DNA of 58,382 nucleotides, taken from NCBI GenBank assembly GCA_903892355.1, contig CAITIE010000041.1, positions 1 to 58,382 on the forward strand, in the 5' to 3' direction. The notes beneath the pieces were generated by a model. The model was given only the letters and a program-made list of their open reading frames with translations, ran no database searches and was not told where the DNA came from. This document shows, piece after piece, positions 9,551 to 18,662 of this stretch (position 1 is the stretch's first letter; each line of letters starts with the position of its first letter). The stretch is from an uncultured Pirellula sp. GTDB taxonomy: Bacteria > Planctomycetota > Planctomycetia > Pirellulales > Pirellulaceae. Both the position numbers and the translations under genes were made by a program.

Positions 9551-10876
9551 CTACGCGATGCTGGGAAGCTCGAACTCTTTGCGGCGTGCGCGTACCAATA
9601 GTTGATTCGCATCAGAGTCGTCGACGAACGATTCTTTGGCGGGATCCCATCGCAGAGCTCGACCCACTTCGCGGGTGATGTTCGCCAGATGGCATACCGA
9701 AACCGATCGATGACCGATTTCAACATCGGCGACAGGAAGTTCACGTGACTTGATGCAGTCCAGCCAATTCTGCATGTGCCATCGCGCTTGCCAGAGCGCC
9801 AGGTTATCGCTCCATTTGCGTTCTTCCTCGACGATGTCGAGTTGTTTGAGGAGTTCCTGCGCGATCTCCGGCGGGTTTGAGGTGAACTTGTTGCGGTTGA
9901 TCTCAAGCTTCCCTTTTTCGCAGATAAAGACGGCGCCACCCATAGGGCCTTTCCCGGGTTCAATCGTGAAGTTAACCACGACACCATTCCCGTACTTCAT
10001 TCGTAGATGACCGTCAGGACCAGTGGTCAAAGGTTCCAGTTCGACGGGGCCGGTGCTGTCCATGCCGAGTGCCCATTGGATTTGGTCGACACCGTGCGCT
10101 CCCCAGTTGGTCATCTCGCCGCCTGCGAAATCACGCCATTGCATCCATCCCATCCACTTGGGATTGAAAGGACGCTGGGCGGCTTGGTTGAGCCACATGT
10201 TCCAATCGAGTCCGGCGGGAACGGATTCGGCGGGGAAGGGTTGCGCCGGGGATGCTGAAGGGCCTCGGTACGCGATTGCGCGGACTTCGAGGATCTTTCC
10301 GAGTCCGCCGTTTCGCAACAGCTCGCAGGCGATGCGATTCATCTCCATGGAACGCTGCTGGGTTCCTACCTGCACGATCCGTTTGGTCTTTCGAGCAGCG
10401 CTGACGAGGGCTCGGCCTTCTTGAATGTACAGCGAGAGAGGTTTCTCCGCGTACACGTCTTTACCGGCCGCACAGGCTTCGATGCATGGCTTGATGCGTT
10501 GGAATTCGCCAGTAGCGACGATCACCGCATCGATGTCTTTGCGGTCGAGAATCTTGCGGTAATCCGTATAAATCGGCCAATCCCCTTTGGCTTTGTCTCG
10601 AAACGCGGTCGCTCGCGATTCATTGCAATCGGCCAGCGCAACGATCTGCGCAGACTCGGGGAGTTGTTCGAGCAGAAGCGACCCACGACCACCCACGCCG
10701 ATCGCTCCGACCCGAATCCGCTCGTTGGCGGAGACGGGATGGGTGGTGGAGGCGGGATGGGTGGTGGAGGCGAGCATCGGCCGGACGTGAGATGCCGCCA
10801 TGCAGAGCGCGGAGCTCTTCGTTGCCAACGACAGAAAACTGCGGCGATTGCCGCCATGCTTTGGTTTCAGGTTCAT
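9551..10876 (-). CDS. Gfo/Idh/MocA-family NAD(P)-dependent oxidoreductase, Tat-exported
   Basis: A 441-residue sugar or inositol dehydrogenase-like enzyme. The N-terminus has a twin-arginine signal (NRRSFLSLATKSSALCMAAS), so the folded, cofactor-loaded protein is probably exported. The Rossmann fold starts at about residue 53 (IRVGAIGVGGRGSLLLEQL), followed by the EKP motif (VYAEKPLSLY) that carries the conserved Lys of the active site. The C-terminal half has the family's WGAHGVDQIQWALG segment with its candidate catalytic His. The Tat region is followed by an exact duplication of ASTTHP caused by an 18-bp tandem repeat in the DNA. The start ATG is preceded by a GGAG ribosome site. The substrate is unknown. 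The gene lies downstream of frr, with a tandem duplication in the gap. Confidence 0.9.
   Translation of the reverse strand: MNLKPKHGGNRRSFLSLATKSSALCMAASHVRPMLASTTHPASTTHPVSANERIRVGAIGVGGRGSLLLEQLPESAQIVALADCNESRATAFRDKAKGDWPIYTDYRKILDRKDIDAVIVATGEFQRIKPCIEACAAGKDVYAEKPLSLYIQEGRALVSAARKTKRIVQVGTQQRSMEMNRIACELLRNGGLGKILEVRAIAYRGPSASPAQPFPAESVPAGLDWNMWLNQAAQRPFNPKWMGWMQWRDFAGGEMTNWGAHGVDQIQWALGMDSTGPVELEPLTTGPDGHLRMKYGNGVVVNFTIEPGKGPMGGAVFICEKGKLEINRNKFTSNPPEIAQELLKQLDIVEEERKWSDNLALWQARWHMQNWLDCIKSRELPVADVEIGHRSVSVCHLANITREVGRALRWDPAKESFVDDSDANQLLVRARRKEFELPSIA
10735..10770. repeat. 18-bp tandem duplication inside the oxidoreductase gene
   Basis: cgggatgggtggtggagg occurs twice without a mismatch at 10735-10752 and 10753-10770. 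It is in frame on the minus strand and duplicates six residues (ASTTHP) between the Tat signal and the Rossmann domain. It is the only clear coding example of this duplication class in the window. Confidence 0.95.
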
Positions 10877-10901
10877 GGTGGTGCACTCCGGTTGATTCTG
10901 T

Positions 10902-10933
10902 CGATTTCAGCAAAAACCGATTTCAGCAAAAAC
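10902..10933. repeat. Perfect 16-bp tandem duplication
   Basis: cgatttcagcaaaaac occurs at 10902-10917 and again at 10918-10933 with no mismatch. It sits 26-57 bp upstream of the minus-strand start of the Gfo/Idh/MocA gene and just after the frr stop. Confidence 0.97.
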
Positions 10934-10955
10934 TGACAAGTTCAAAAGCGGCGAG

Positions 10956-11516
10956 CTACTGCTCCATGACGTCCGCTTCGCGAGCCTTTGCGACTTCGCC
11001 GACGGATTCCTCATACTTCTTGGTCAGCTCTTGGACTTCTTCCTTGGCGGTGTCCCGATCATCTTCGCTGATGACTTTGTCTTTTTCAGCGGTCTCGATG
11101 GCCTTGTTGGCATCGCGTCGGACGTTTCGGATGGAAACGCGGGTTTCCTCGGCGAGTTCCTTGATCCGAGCCACGAGCTTTTTGCGGGTGTCGGTGCTCA
11201 AGGGCGGAATGTTGATGCGGATGATACGACCATCGTTTTGTGGGTTGAGCCCAAGTTCGCTGGCGACAATCGCTTTTTCAATATCCTTGATAACGCTCGG
11301 GTCAAAAGGTCGGATAACCAATTGCTGAGGCTCCGGTGCACCGACGCTGGCGAGCTGCTTGAGCGGAGTCTGCGATCCGTAGACCGTGACTTTGACCGAG
11401 TCGAGCAAGCCTGGGGCGGCGCGGCCGGTTCGGATCCCGGCGAGGTTGGTTTTCAAATGGTTGAGGGCTTTGTCCATACGCTCTTCGGCATCGAGCAGGA
11501 TATCTTCGACCGACAT
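10956..11516 (-). CDS. frr: Ribosome recycling factor
   Basis: A 186-residue RRF that, with EF-G, splits post-termination ribosomes. It is recognised over its full length: MSVEDILLDAEERMDKALNH at the N-terminus, LAGIRTGRAAPGLLDSVKV with the conserved RTGRA segment, and IRPFDPSVIKDIEKAI. The C-terminal helix is DRDTAKEEVQELTKKYEE. Length is normal for the family. The ATG at 11516 has a GGAG ribosome site. pyrH lies 130 bp upstream on the same strand, the usual pyrH-frr pairing, but rpsB and tsf are not next to them here. Confidence 0.97.
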   Translation of the reverse strand: MSVEDILLDAEERMDKALNHLKTNLAGIRTGRAAPGLLDSVKVTVYGSQTPLKQLASVGAPEPQQLVIRPFDPSVIKDIEKAIVASELGLNPQNDGRIIRINIPPLSTDTRKKLVARIKELAEETRVSIRNVRRDANKAIETAEKDKVISEDDRDTAKEEVQELTKKYEESVGEVAKAREADVMEQ

Positions 11517-11600
11517 GATGAGTCTCCGTAGTGGTTAATGTGTTATTTCAATAGGTTGAGTTGGATAGTGGATTGGACAGAATGCTGTTGGCGTATCGCG

Positions 11601-11642
11601 GTGATTTTTCGACAGTGATTTTTCGACAGTGATTTTTCGCCG
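11601..11642. repeat. 14-bp tandem triplication
   Basis: gtgatttttcgaca occurs twice exactly (11601-11614, 11615-11628) and a third time with two changes (11629-11642), ending 4 bp from the pyrH stop. It lies between pyrH and frr. On the minus strand the units read as a run of A-rich blocks; I see no hairpin. Confidence 0.95.
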
Positions 11643-11646
11643 GTGA

Positions 11647-12435
11647 TCAGTTGGCGTTGATCAAGATCCGTTCACCGGATTCGTTCCTAGGGCTGATCCG
11701 AGTGCCGACCTTTTGGCCGCTGACTGCCTTCACAATGTTCCCTTCCTTTTTGAAGTTGAAGACCAAGATCGGCAGTTTGTGGGTGCGGCACTGGGCAATG
11801 GCCGTGGAGTCCATGACCTTGAGGTTTTTCTCGATCACGGTGTCGTAGTCGAGCTCGCGATAGAGGACTGCATGCGGGTTCTTTTCTGGATCATCGCTGT
11901 AAACGCCGTCGACTCGTGTGGCTTTGAGCACGATGTCCGCGTCGAGTTCCAGGCCTCGGTTGGCGGCGCACGTGTCGGTGGTCACGAACGGCGCCCCCGT
12001 TCCGGCGGCCAGAATGACGATCCTTCGTTTTTCAAGATGACGGATCGCGCGGCGGCGGATGAAGGGTTCGGCAACCCCATCCATCTTGATCGCAGACATC
12101 ACGCGCGTCGTAACCCCGATCGCTTCGAGGGCGTCTTGCAACGCCAGTGCGTTGATCACCGTCGCGAGCATACCCATGTAGTGCGCGGTGGCTTCTTGGA
12201 TCAGCTCCCCGCTCGAACCCTTGAATTGGGCCCCCCGCAGGATGTTTCCGCCACCGACAACCACGGCGACTTGGCAACCGAGATCGTGAGCGTTTTTGAT
12301 TTGCCGAGCGATCGCGGTAACTTCATCCATACTGATTCCGCGTTCGCCGGTATGGGCCAAGCTCTCCCCGCTGAGCTTGAGGATGACGCGGCGGTAAAAA
12401 GGTCTGGTTTTTTCCGACGAATTGTCTTCGGTCAT
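11647..12435 (-). CDS. pyrH: Uridylate kinase (UMP kinase)
   Basis: Phosphorylates UMP to UDP in pyrimidine nucleotide synthesis. The 262-residue product has the amino acid kinase fold: [20 protein letters not shown] at the N-terminus, [13 protein letters not shown] for the nucleotide and UMP-binding loop, the [20 protein letters not shown] helix, and [20 protein letters not shown] with the conserved TTD. It has a short polar N-terminal extension before the core. It is cotranscribed with frr. Its ilvE neighbour is divergent, with a 249-bp gap. Confidence 0.96.
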   Translation of the reverse strand: MTEDNSSEKTRPFYRRVILKLSGESLAHTGERGISMDEVTAIARQIKNAHDLGCQVAVVVGGGNILRGAQFKGSSGELIQEATAHYMGMLATVINALALQDALEAIGVTTRVMSAIKMDGVAEPFIRRRAIRHLEKRRIVILAAGTGAPFVTTDTCAANRGLELDADIVLKATRVDGVYSDDPEKNPHAVLYRELDYDTVIEKNLKVMDSTAIAQCRTHKLPILVFNFKKEGNIVKAVSGQKVGTRISPRNESGERILINAN

Positions 12436-12684
12436 AGGATCGATAGCCTGTGGATTTTTGGTGAAAAGTGAGCCTTCATCATAGCCATATTTCGTCCGCT
12501 CAACGAGGCCTACGCCTTGGTAATTCCATTCGGTGTGTTAACCTAAAGGCACAGGCCATCAAACCGTTGGTTTTTGCGAACCATCGGTTCAGGAATTGGT
12601 CTACGTTGGAGATCGATTGGTTTTTTCCGATCGAGAGCCTGCTTACCCAATCGAGATCGAGTTTTCCATCCGAGGAACGAGCGT

Positions 12685-13548
12685 ATGTCGCTTCAGATTT
12701 ACATCAACGGCACCTACTACGACAAAGAGAACGCGAAGATCAGCGTTTACGACCACGGATTGCTCTATGGCGATGGTGTCTTTGAAGGGATGCGGGCTTA
12801 TTCTGGCAAGGTGTTCAAGCTCCGCGAGCACATGGACCGGCTCTATGAGTCCGCTCGCACGATCTGCTTGCAAATCCCCATTTCCAAGTCCCAACTGGAG
12901 GACGATGTCAACGCTACGTTGCAGAAAAACGCCCTCACCGATGCCTACATCCGGTTGGTAGTAACTCGCGGCGCTGGCTCACTCGGACTCGACCCCAATC
13001 GAACCTCGGATCCGCAAGTCATCATCATCGCGGACCATATCGCCCTCTATCCGGCCGAGTTCTATGAGAAGGGGCTCAAAATCATTACGGCTTCGACGAT
13101 ACGAAACCACCCCGCCGCCCTCAGCCCTCGCATCAAATCGCTGAACTACCTCAACAACATCATGGCGAAGATTGAGGGCCTGCAAGCCGGATGCGTGGAG
13201 GCCGTCATGCTCAACCACAAAGGCGAAGTCGCCGAGTGCACCGGCGACAATATCTTTATCATCAAACGAGGTATTTTGCTAACCCCGCCCAAAGACGCCG
13301 GGATCCTCGAAGGGATCACGCGCAACGCGATCCTTGAGTTGGCCGGGAAGCTCAATATCCCAGCGCACGAACAAACCATGACCCGCCACGATCTCTTGGT
13401 GGCCGACGAATGCTTCCTCACCGGTAGCGCCGCAGAGGTCATCCCGGTGGTATCCATCGACAGCCGAACCATCGGTGATGGCACGGTTGGACCTGTCACC
13501 ACACGATTGATCGCTGAGTTTAAAAAGATGGTGCACGGAATCGCGTAG
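12685..13548 (+). CDS. ilvE: Branched-chain amino acid aminotransferase (PLP class IV)
   Basis: Transfers the amino group between glutamate and branched-chain 2-oxo acids. The 287-residue product shows the class IV fold: YDHGLLYGDGVFEGMRAY at the N-terminal side, the PLP lysine in PRIKSLNYLNNIMAKIEG, and the CTGDNIFII and ECFLTGSAAEVIPV cofactor-binding segments. The frame extends back to 12574, but the ATG at 12685 begins the conserved MSLQIYINGTYYD and has a cgaggaacg ribosome site. The short, D-amino-acid-transaminase-like architecture is common in deep-branching bacteria, so a related class IV specificity is possible. Confidence 0.9.
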   Translation: MSLQIYINGTYYDKENAKISVYDHGLLYGDGVFEGMRAYSGKVFKLREHMDRLYESARTICLQIPISKSQLEDDVNATLQKNALTDAYIRLVVTRGAGSLGLDPNRTSDPQVIIIADHIALYPAEFYEKGLKIITASTIRNHPAALSPRIKSLNYLNNIMAKIEGLQAGCVEAVMLNHKGEVAECTGDNIFIIKRGILLTPPKDAGILEGITRNAILELAGKLNIPAHEQTMTRHDLLVADECFLTGSAAEVIPVVSIDSRTIGDGTVGPVTTRLIAEFKKMVHGIA

Positions 13549-13574
13549 CACCAGACCGCTTGACGCTAGGTAGC

Positions 13575-13877
13575 TTAGCGGCCGATGCTCGGTGGGTTGC
13601 TCGCCAAAAAGTCCCGAGGTCCACGCGTGGTGTAGTACGGATAAGCAACCGTCGGTCCAGGAACACCCGAGGCGACTTGATCGTCACGGCGGTGCTCGCT
13701 GTGCGACAAGTGAGCTCCGTAGTCGGTACCCCCACGTTGCCAGCCGATTCGGCATGGACGGCATCCGATCGGTCCGTTGCAGGAACTGCACTGACCGTGA
13801 TGATGCAAAATGTTGCAGCCTGTGGATCCAACGATGGACAAGGCGACTAATGCAATTGACTGAATACCGCGTTTCAT
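13575..13877 (-). CDS. Small Cys/His-rich planctomycete lipoprotein
   Basis: A 100-residue predicted lipoprotein. The signal peptide MKRGIQSIALVALSIVGSTG is followed by the lipobox cysteine (GSTGC). The mature part starts with a Cys/His cluster (CNILHHHGQCSSCNGPIGC, then RPC), which could bind a metal or form disulfides. It ends in a conserved-looking tail (YPYYTTRGPRDFLASNPPSI) that I recall from other planctomycete small proteins. The ATG at 13877 is preferred over 13910 because it begins the signal peptide and has an AAGGA ribosome site. Function unknown. Confidence 0.75.
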   Translation of the reverse strand: MKRGIQSIALVALSIVGSTGCNILHHHGQCSSCNGPIGCRPCRIGWQRGGTDYGAHLSHSEHRRDDQVASGVPGPTVAYPYYTTRGPRDFLASNPPSIGR

Positions 13878-14055
13878 GACTTGATCCTTGTAATGACATG
13901 CCGGATCCAACGAATCTGAATTCGTCTCGGCGACTCTAAGATCGAAATAAACGGTACGAAGAATTCAATCCGCCTAACCCGCACTGTATACTCAACTCAG
14001 ATTACCAAGTCGCATTGATAGCAATTCTAAACCTCTCCGAATCGATCCCTCTTGC

Positions 14056-17000
14056 ATGTTCTCCACCTACCTATCTGCAAGAATTCCAAAGCGTTCGATC
14101 GCAATAATGATGCTTGCTATCCTTCTCGCGCCGGATGGATTCGCGCAGGAACCTCAAGCCCTTGCATCGGCGACCGAAATTGGCGTGTCCGCTCGCGAGA
14201 TTTTTCGAGATCGTTGCATCGCATGTCATGGGGACTCGGTACAGGAAGGGAACCTGCGGCTCGATCGTAGCGAAGGATTGATGGCAGGCGGTGATTCGGG
14301 CAACGCGATCGCCGTAGGGCGCAGCCACGATAGTTTGCTCATCGAGCGTGTCACCGCTCGCGATGAATCCCGCATGCCACCCAAAGGGACTCCGCTCAGC
14401 GACGAGCAGATCGCGACGTTGAGCCGCTTCATCGATCTGGGGGCCCCATGGGGTGAGGAATCGCTGAAGGACCCTCGGCTGGACCATTGGGCTTGGAAAG
14501 GATTGCGGTCAGTTGCTGTGCCCGCCAATGGTGATGTTAGTGCAGCCCTCGCTGGAGACAGCCCGATCGATCGTTTCTTAGCTGTGGAAATGTCCAAGCA
14601 CAACATTCAGCCTCTCCCGAGGGCTTCGCGCGAGGCATTGGTCCGACGCCTGAGTTTTGATTTGCTCGGCATCCCGCCAACTCCTGAAGAGGTGGATGAC
14701 TTCGTTGCCGATGGAGCCCCCGATGCGTGGGAGCGATTGGTCGATCGAATGCTCGCTGCGCCGCAGTACGGCGAGCGATGGGCTAGGCATTGGCTGGATA
14801 TCGCCCATTATGCGGATACCCATGGCTTCGAGAGAGACCAGAGGCGCGATCATGCATGGCGTTATCGCGATTGGGTCATCGATGCATTGAATGCGGATTT
14901 GCCCTACAACTCGTTTTTGGAACAACAGATCGCAGGGGATGTTCTCGCGGAAGAGAACCCACAGGCCAACAGCACCACCGACGCAACGATCGCCGCTAGC
15001 TTCCTGGCGGTGGGGCCTTGGGATTATGTCGGTCAAGTCGAAACGCCGAGTCCGGTGATCAAGCGATTGGCGAGAGCCGACGATTTGGACGACATGGTGG
15101 CTCAGGTGATGACCAGCACGTGCGGAATCACGATCCACTGCGCTCGGTGCCACCACCATAAATTGGATCCGATCCAGCAAGAAGAATACTTTGCGCTGAC
15201 CGCGATCTTCTCGGGGGTAAAACGAGGAGATCGACTCGTCTCGACGGAAGAGTCGCAGCGGATCGACTCGAAGCGAAACGAGCTGAGAGGACGCAAGCTA
15301 GCCATCGACCAAGAGCTCCATCGCACTCGCGTGGGTATATCGCTGGCCGATATCGTTGGAGGCGGGAATGGGTTCGGGACCGGAACGTTGGGTGCTGGCA
15401 TCGATGCCAGCACCGGAGCGATTCGAAATCCCAACGACAAAAAAGGATTTCTGGATGGTGTTGTGGCTAATCGATTGAATACCACCACCTACCCTTGGAT
15501 CGATTCGGTCTTCGTTCCCGATGGTGGAACGATGGCACGCTTGGCGATCTCCCAAGCCGGCGCTGTGGCGCAGGGCATCCCATCCACCGACTCGAAGGTG
15601 TGGGATGCGATCCGGAATGGTCCGGTCAACTCCCAATTCTCGACGAGTCTTGACGGGATCGAGTGCGCTCCGCCGGGCCGCAGCATGCTGTCGCTTCATG
15701 CCAACGCTGGGATCACGTTTCGTTTGCAAAAAGAACCTCTCGAGGAGCTTCAGAAATCCAACGATGGTAGTACCGACGGCGGGGGCATCGTCTTCACGGC
15801 GATGGTCGGATATTTTGGCGAGACAGCGAGCAAGGGTGCCGATGTCTATGTGCTGATCGATGACCAGCTGGTTTTTCGGTACGTCGGATTAGGCCGCAAT
15901 GATGGGCTTCAGGGTATACGGCACGAACTCCCCGGGGGGGCTTCAACGCTGACGCTGATTGCAACCGATGGCGGAAATGGAATCGGACATGATCAAATCT
16001 GTTTTATCGATGCATCGTTAGCGCCGAGCCATCGAGTGGAATCCGATCAGGAAGCGTTGCGAGCCAGCGAACTTCGCAAAGTGTCCGATGAACTTCAAGC
16101 CGAGTTGGCATCGTTGCCGGAAGCGAGGCGAGTCTACGGCGTTGTTCCCGAGACTCCATCCGAGATTCGGCTGCTGCACCGCGGCAATACCGAGGATGCT
16201 CGCGATGTGGTGCTGCCAGGAACGGTCGCCTGCGTGGGGCCTCGCATGGAATCGATGGCAGCGCTAAGCAGCCAATCGACCGACGCACAGCGTCGTATCG
16301 CATTGGCCAACTGGATATGTTCTCCAGAGAATCCATTGCCAGCGCGAGTCTTGGTGAATCGATTGTGGCATCACCATTTTGGAACTGGTTTGGTCGCAAC
16401 ACCGAGCGATTTCGGCCTTGGTGGTGCATTGCCATCACATCCGGAATTGCTCGATTGGCTGGCCAACGAATTGCATCGAGGTGGGTGGTCCGTAAAACGC
16501 ATGCACCGGATGATTCTCGTTTCGGATGCCTACCAGCGGAGTTCGGTCCGTCCGGAAAGTTCTACGGCGGTGCACTCCGCAGTGGTTCTCGATGCTGGCA
16601 ATCGATTCGTCTGGCGGCAGAACCCAAGACGATTGGATGCCGAGTCGCTGCGCGATACGATGTTGTCGGTGTCGGGTTCGATAGTCCGTTTGATGCATGG
16701 TCCAGGATACCGCGATTTCGACTACCAAGAAGAATACGCTCCCGTGTACCAACACCGTGTCCTGGAAACGCCTGATGTATTTCGGCGCAGCGTTTATCGT
16801 TTCGTGGTTCGCACAACCCCGCATCCATTCTTGACCAGTCTCGACTGCCCCAATCCGGCGACCATGACGCCAGTCAGGAACACGACAACCACAGCCATTC
16901 AATCCTTGGCGACCCTCAACAACGCCTTTGTCCTTCAGCAAAGTGATCGATTCGCGATGCGTTTGCAACAGGAGGTTGGGGATCGGGCTGAGGCTCAAGC

Positions 17001-17142
17001 CGAACGGGCGATTCGGTTGGCGTTTGGAAGAAAGCCAACCCAAACGGAGATAGCCAATGCCGCGCGATTGATCCAATCTGCGGGTTTGTTTCAGTTGTGC
17101 CGAATCCTTTTTAACACCAACGAGTTTGTTTATGTCGATTGA
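14056..17142 (+). CDS. PSCyt1-DUF1549-DUF1553 planctomycete cytochrome protein
   Basis: A 1028-residue exported c-type cytochrome-like protein, one half of a pair characteristic of planctomycetes. After a signal peptide (residues about 1-31) comes the PSCyt1 domain with the heme motif CIACH (near residue 55). DUF1549 follows at about 170-390 (RRLSFDLLGIPPTPEEVDDF; QYGERWARHWLDIAHYADTH), including a second CxxCH-type motif (CARCHHHKLDP). A middle insert at about 530-670 resembles an NPCBM-type carbohydrate-binding fold (GADVYVLIDDQLVFRYVGLG). DUF1553 fills the C-terminus (ARVLVNRLWHHHFGTGLVAT). The family is thought to act in periplasmic breakdown of complex carbon, but no reaction is proven. 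The DUF1501 gene follows 43 bp later. Confidence 0.92.
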   Translation: MFSTYLSARIPKRSIAIMMLAILLAPDGFAQEPQALASATEIGVSAREIFRDRCIACHGDSVQEGNLRLDRSEGLMAGGDSGNAIAVGRSHDSLLIERVTARDESRMPPKGTPLSDEQIATLSRFIDLGAPWGEESLKDPRLDHWAWKGLRSVAVPANGDVSAALAGDSPIDRFLAVEMSKHNIQPLPRASREALVRRLSFDLLGIPPTPEEVDDFVADGAPDAWERLVDRMLAAPQYGERWARHWLDIAHYADTHGFERDQRRDHAWRYRDWVIDALNADLPYNSFLEQQIAGDVLAEENPQANSTTDATIAASFLAVGPWDYVGQVETPSPVIKRLARADDLDDMVAQVMTSTCGITIHCARCHHHKLDPIQQEEYFALTAIFSGVKRGDRLVSTEESQRIDSKRNELRGRKLAIDQELHRTRVGISLADIVGGGNGFGTGTLGAGIDASTGAIRNPNDKKGFLDGVVANRLNTTTYPWIDSVFVPDGGTMARLAISQAGAVAQGIPSTDSKVWDAIRNGPVNSQFSTSLDGIECAPPGRSMLSLHANAGITFRLQKEPLEELQKSNDGSTDGGGIVFTAMVGYFGETASKGADVYVLIDDQLVFRYVGLGRNDGLQGIRHELPGGASTLTLIATDGGNGIGHDQICFIDASLAPSHRVESDQEALRASELRKVSDELQAELASLPEARRVYGVVPETPSEIRLLHRGNTEDARDVVLPGTVACVGPRMESMAALSSQSTDAQRRIALANWICSPENPLPARVLVNRLWHHHFGTGLVATPSDFGLGGALPSHPELLDWLANELHRGGWSVKRMHRMILVSDAYQRSSVRPESSTAVHSAVVLDAGNRFVWRQNPRRLDAESLRDTMLSVSGSIVRLMHGPGYRDFDYQEEYAPVYQHRVLETPDVFRRSVYRFVVRTTPHPFLTSLDCPNPATMTPVRNTTTTAIQSLATLNNAFVLQQSDRFAMRLQQEVGDRAEAQAERAIRLAFGRKPTQTEIANAARLIQSAGLFQLCRILFNTNEFVYVD

Positions 17143-17185
17143 AAGACCGTCGATGGATGAGCAGAACTCGAACCGAAGGAACGGT

Positions 17186-18628
17186 ATGGAATCTACTCTT
17201 CACAGCGCTCGCCGCGATTGGCTTGCACGGATGGGAACAGGATTGGGTGCGATCGCTTGCGCAGCGATGTTGCAGCGGGAAGGCTTTGCGAGGGTAACAA
17301 ATTCATCCAACGCTGATGGGCTGCACCATCCCTCGCGTGCCAAGCATGTGATCGAGATCTTTTGCCCGGGTGGGTTGAGCCACGTCGACACATGGGACTA
17401 CAAGCCTGAGCTGGAACGCCTGCACGGAACTCCTTTTGACTCCGAACTGGGAAAGCAAACGTTTGCGGGAGTTGCAGGCAAGCACGCCAAGAGTTTTTGG
17501 AGCTTTCGTCAGCGGGGCGAGTCTGGGTTGTGGATCTCGGACCTTTTTCCAAAGTTGTCACAGTGCGCGGATGATATGGCGTTGATCAACTCCATGCAGA
17601 GCAAATCGGCACTGCATGGTCCGGCAATGTTCATGATGAATAGCGGTTTCATCCAGCCCGGGTTTCCATCGATGGGTTCATGGGTGACCTACGCGCTCGG
17701 GAGCGAATCGGACAATCTTCCAGAGTTTGTGGTGTTGCCCGATCCACGTGGGTTGCCTCCTGGTGGGATTATCAATTGGGGGGCGGGTTTTCTGCCCGCG
17801 GTCCATCAAGGTACCGTCATGGAGATCGGAGGGGGTGCTGAGGTGATCCGCGATTTGTTCCCTGCGAGGGAGGTTGACCGCGTTGCCGAAGTGGACGGGT
17901 TATCGCTCCTGCAGCAGTGGAATCGTCAGCATGCGAGCGCGCGGCCTGGGGACTCGTTGCTCGAAGCTCGAATTGCTTCGTTTGAGCTCGCAGGGAAATT
18001 GCAATTGAGCGCTCCCGAGGCGGTCGATCTAAGTCGAGAATCGCAACCCATTCATGCGATGTACGGATTGGACGATCCCGATATCGGTCCTTTCGGCCGA
18101 CAATGCCTGCTGGCGCGGCGATTGGTTGAACGGGGCGTTCGTTTCGTTCAAATCTACTGCGGTGCGGAAAACACATCGAAGAAAGCCATCCGGCCGAACT
18201 GGGACTCGCACGAGGACATCGTCCGAGACCACGGATATTGGGGAAGAGTCTTAGATACCGGCGCCTCGGCGTTGATCGAAGATCTCAAGCAACGAGGATT
18301 GTTGGAATCGACGTTGGTCATCTGCACGAGCGAGTTTGGAAGGCAGCCCTTCATGCAAGGCGAACAAAAGGGACGCGACCATAACCCAGGAGCCTTCACC
18401 GCATGGATGGCAGGGGGTGGTGTGCGCGGCGGCGTACGATATGGAAGCAGCGATGATATCGGGTTCAAGGCCGCGGAGAATCCGACGTACTGCTATGACC
18501 TTCACGCGACCGCATTGCATCTGCTCGGAATCGACCACGAGCGACTGACGTTTTATCACAACGGAATCCAACGACGATTGACCGATGTCCACGGTCGAGT
18601 GATTCCCGAGCTTCTCGCGAGCTCCTAA
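17186..18628 (+). CDS. DUF1501 domain protein, Tat-exported
   Basis: A 480-residue member of DUF1501, related to the alkaline phosphatase/sulfatase fold. The N-terminus has a twin-arginine signal (ARRDWLARMGTGLGAIACAA). Family segments include IEIFCPGGLSHVDTWDYKPE, SALHGPAMFMMNSGF, the FVQIYCGAENTSK strand and CTSEFGRQPF near the C-terminus. The frame is open to 17126, overlapping the previous gene, but the ATG at 17186 has an AAGGA ribosome site and starts just before the Tat motif. It is the standard partner of DUF1549/DUF1553 proteins and almost certainly cotranscribed with it. Confidence 0.92.
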   Translation: MESTLHSARRDWLARMGTGLGAIACAAMLQREGFARVTNSSNADGLHHPSRAKHVIEIFCPGGLSHVDTWDYKPELERLHGTPFDSELGKQTFAGVAGKHAKSFWSFRQRGESGLWISDLFPKLSQCADDMALINSMQSKSALHGPAMFMMNSGFIQPGFPSMGSWVTYALGSESDNLPEFVVLPDPRGLPPGGIINWGAGFLPAVHQGTVMEIGGGAEVIRDLFPAREVDRVAEVDGLSLLQQWNRQHASARPGDSLLEARIASFELAGKLQLSAPEAVDLSRESQPIHAMYGLDDPDIGPFGRQCLLARRLVERGVRFVQIYCGAENTSKKAIRPNWDSHEDIVRDHGYWGRVLDTGASALIEDLKQRGLLESTLVICTSEFGRQPFMQGEQKGRDHNPGAFTAWMAGGGVRGGVRYGSSDDIGFKAAENPTYCYDLHATALHLLGIDHERLTFYHNGIQRRLTDVHGRVIPELLASS

Positions 18629-18662
18629 GAGAGGATTTTCCACTCGCGAGCATGAATCGAAA

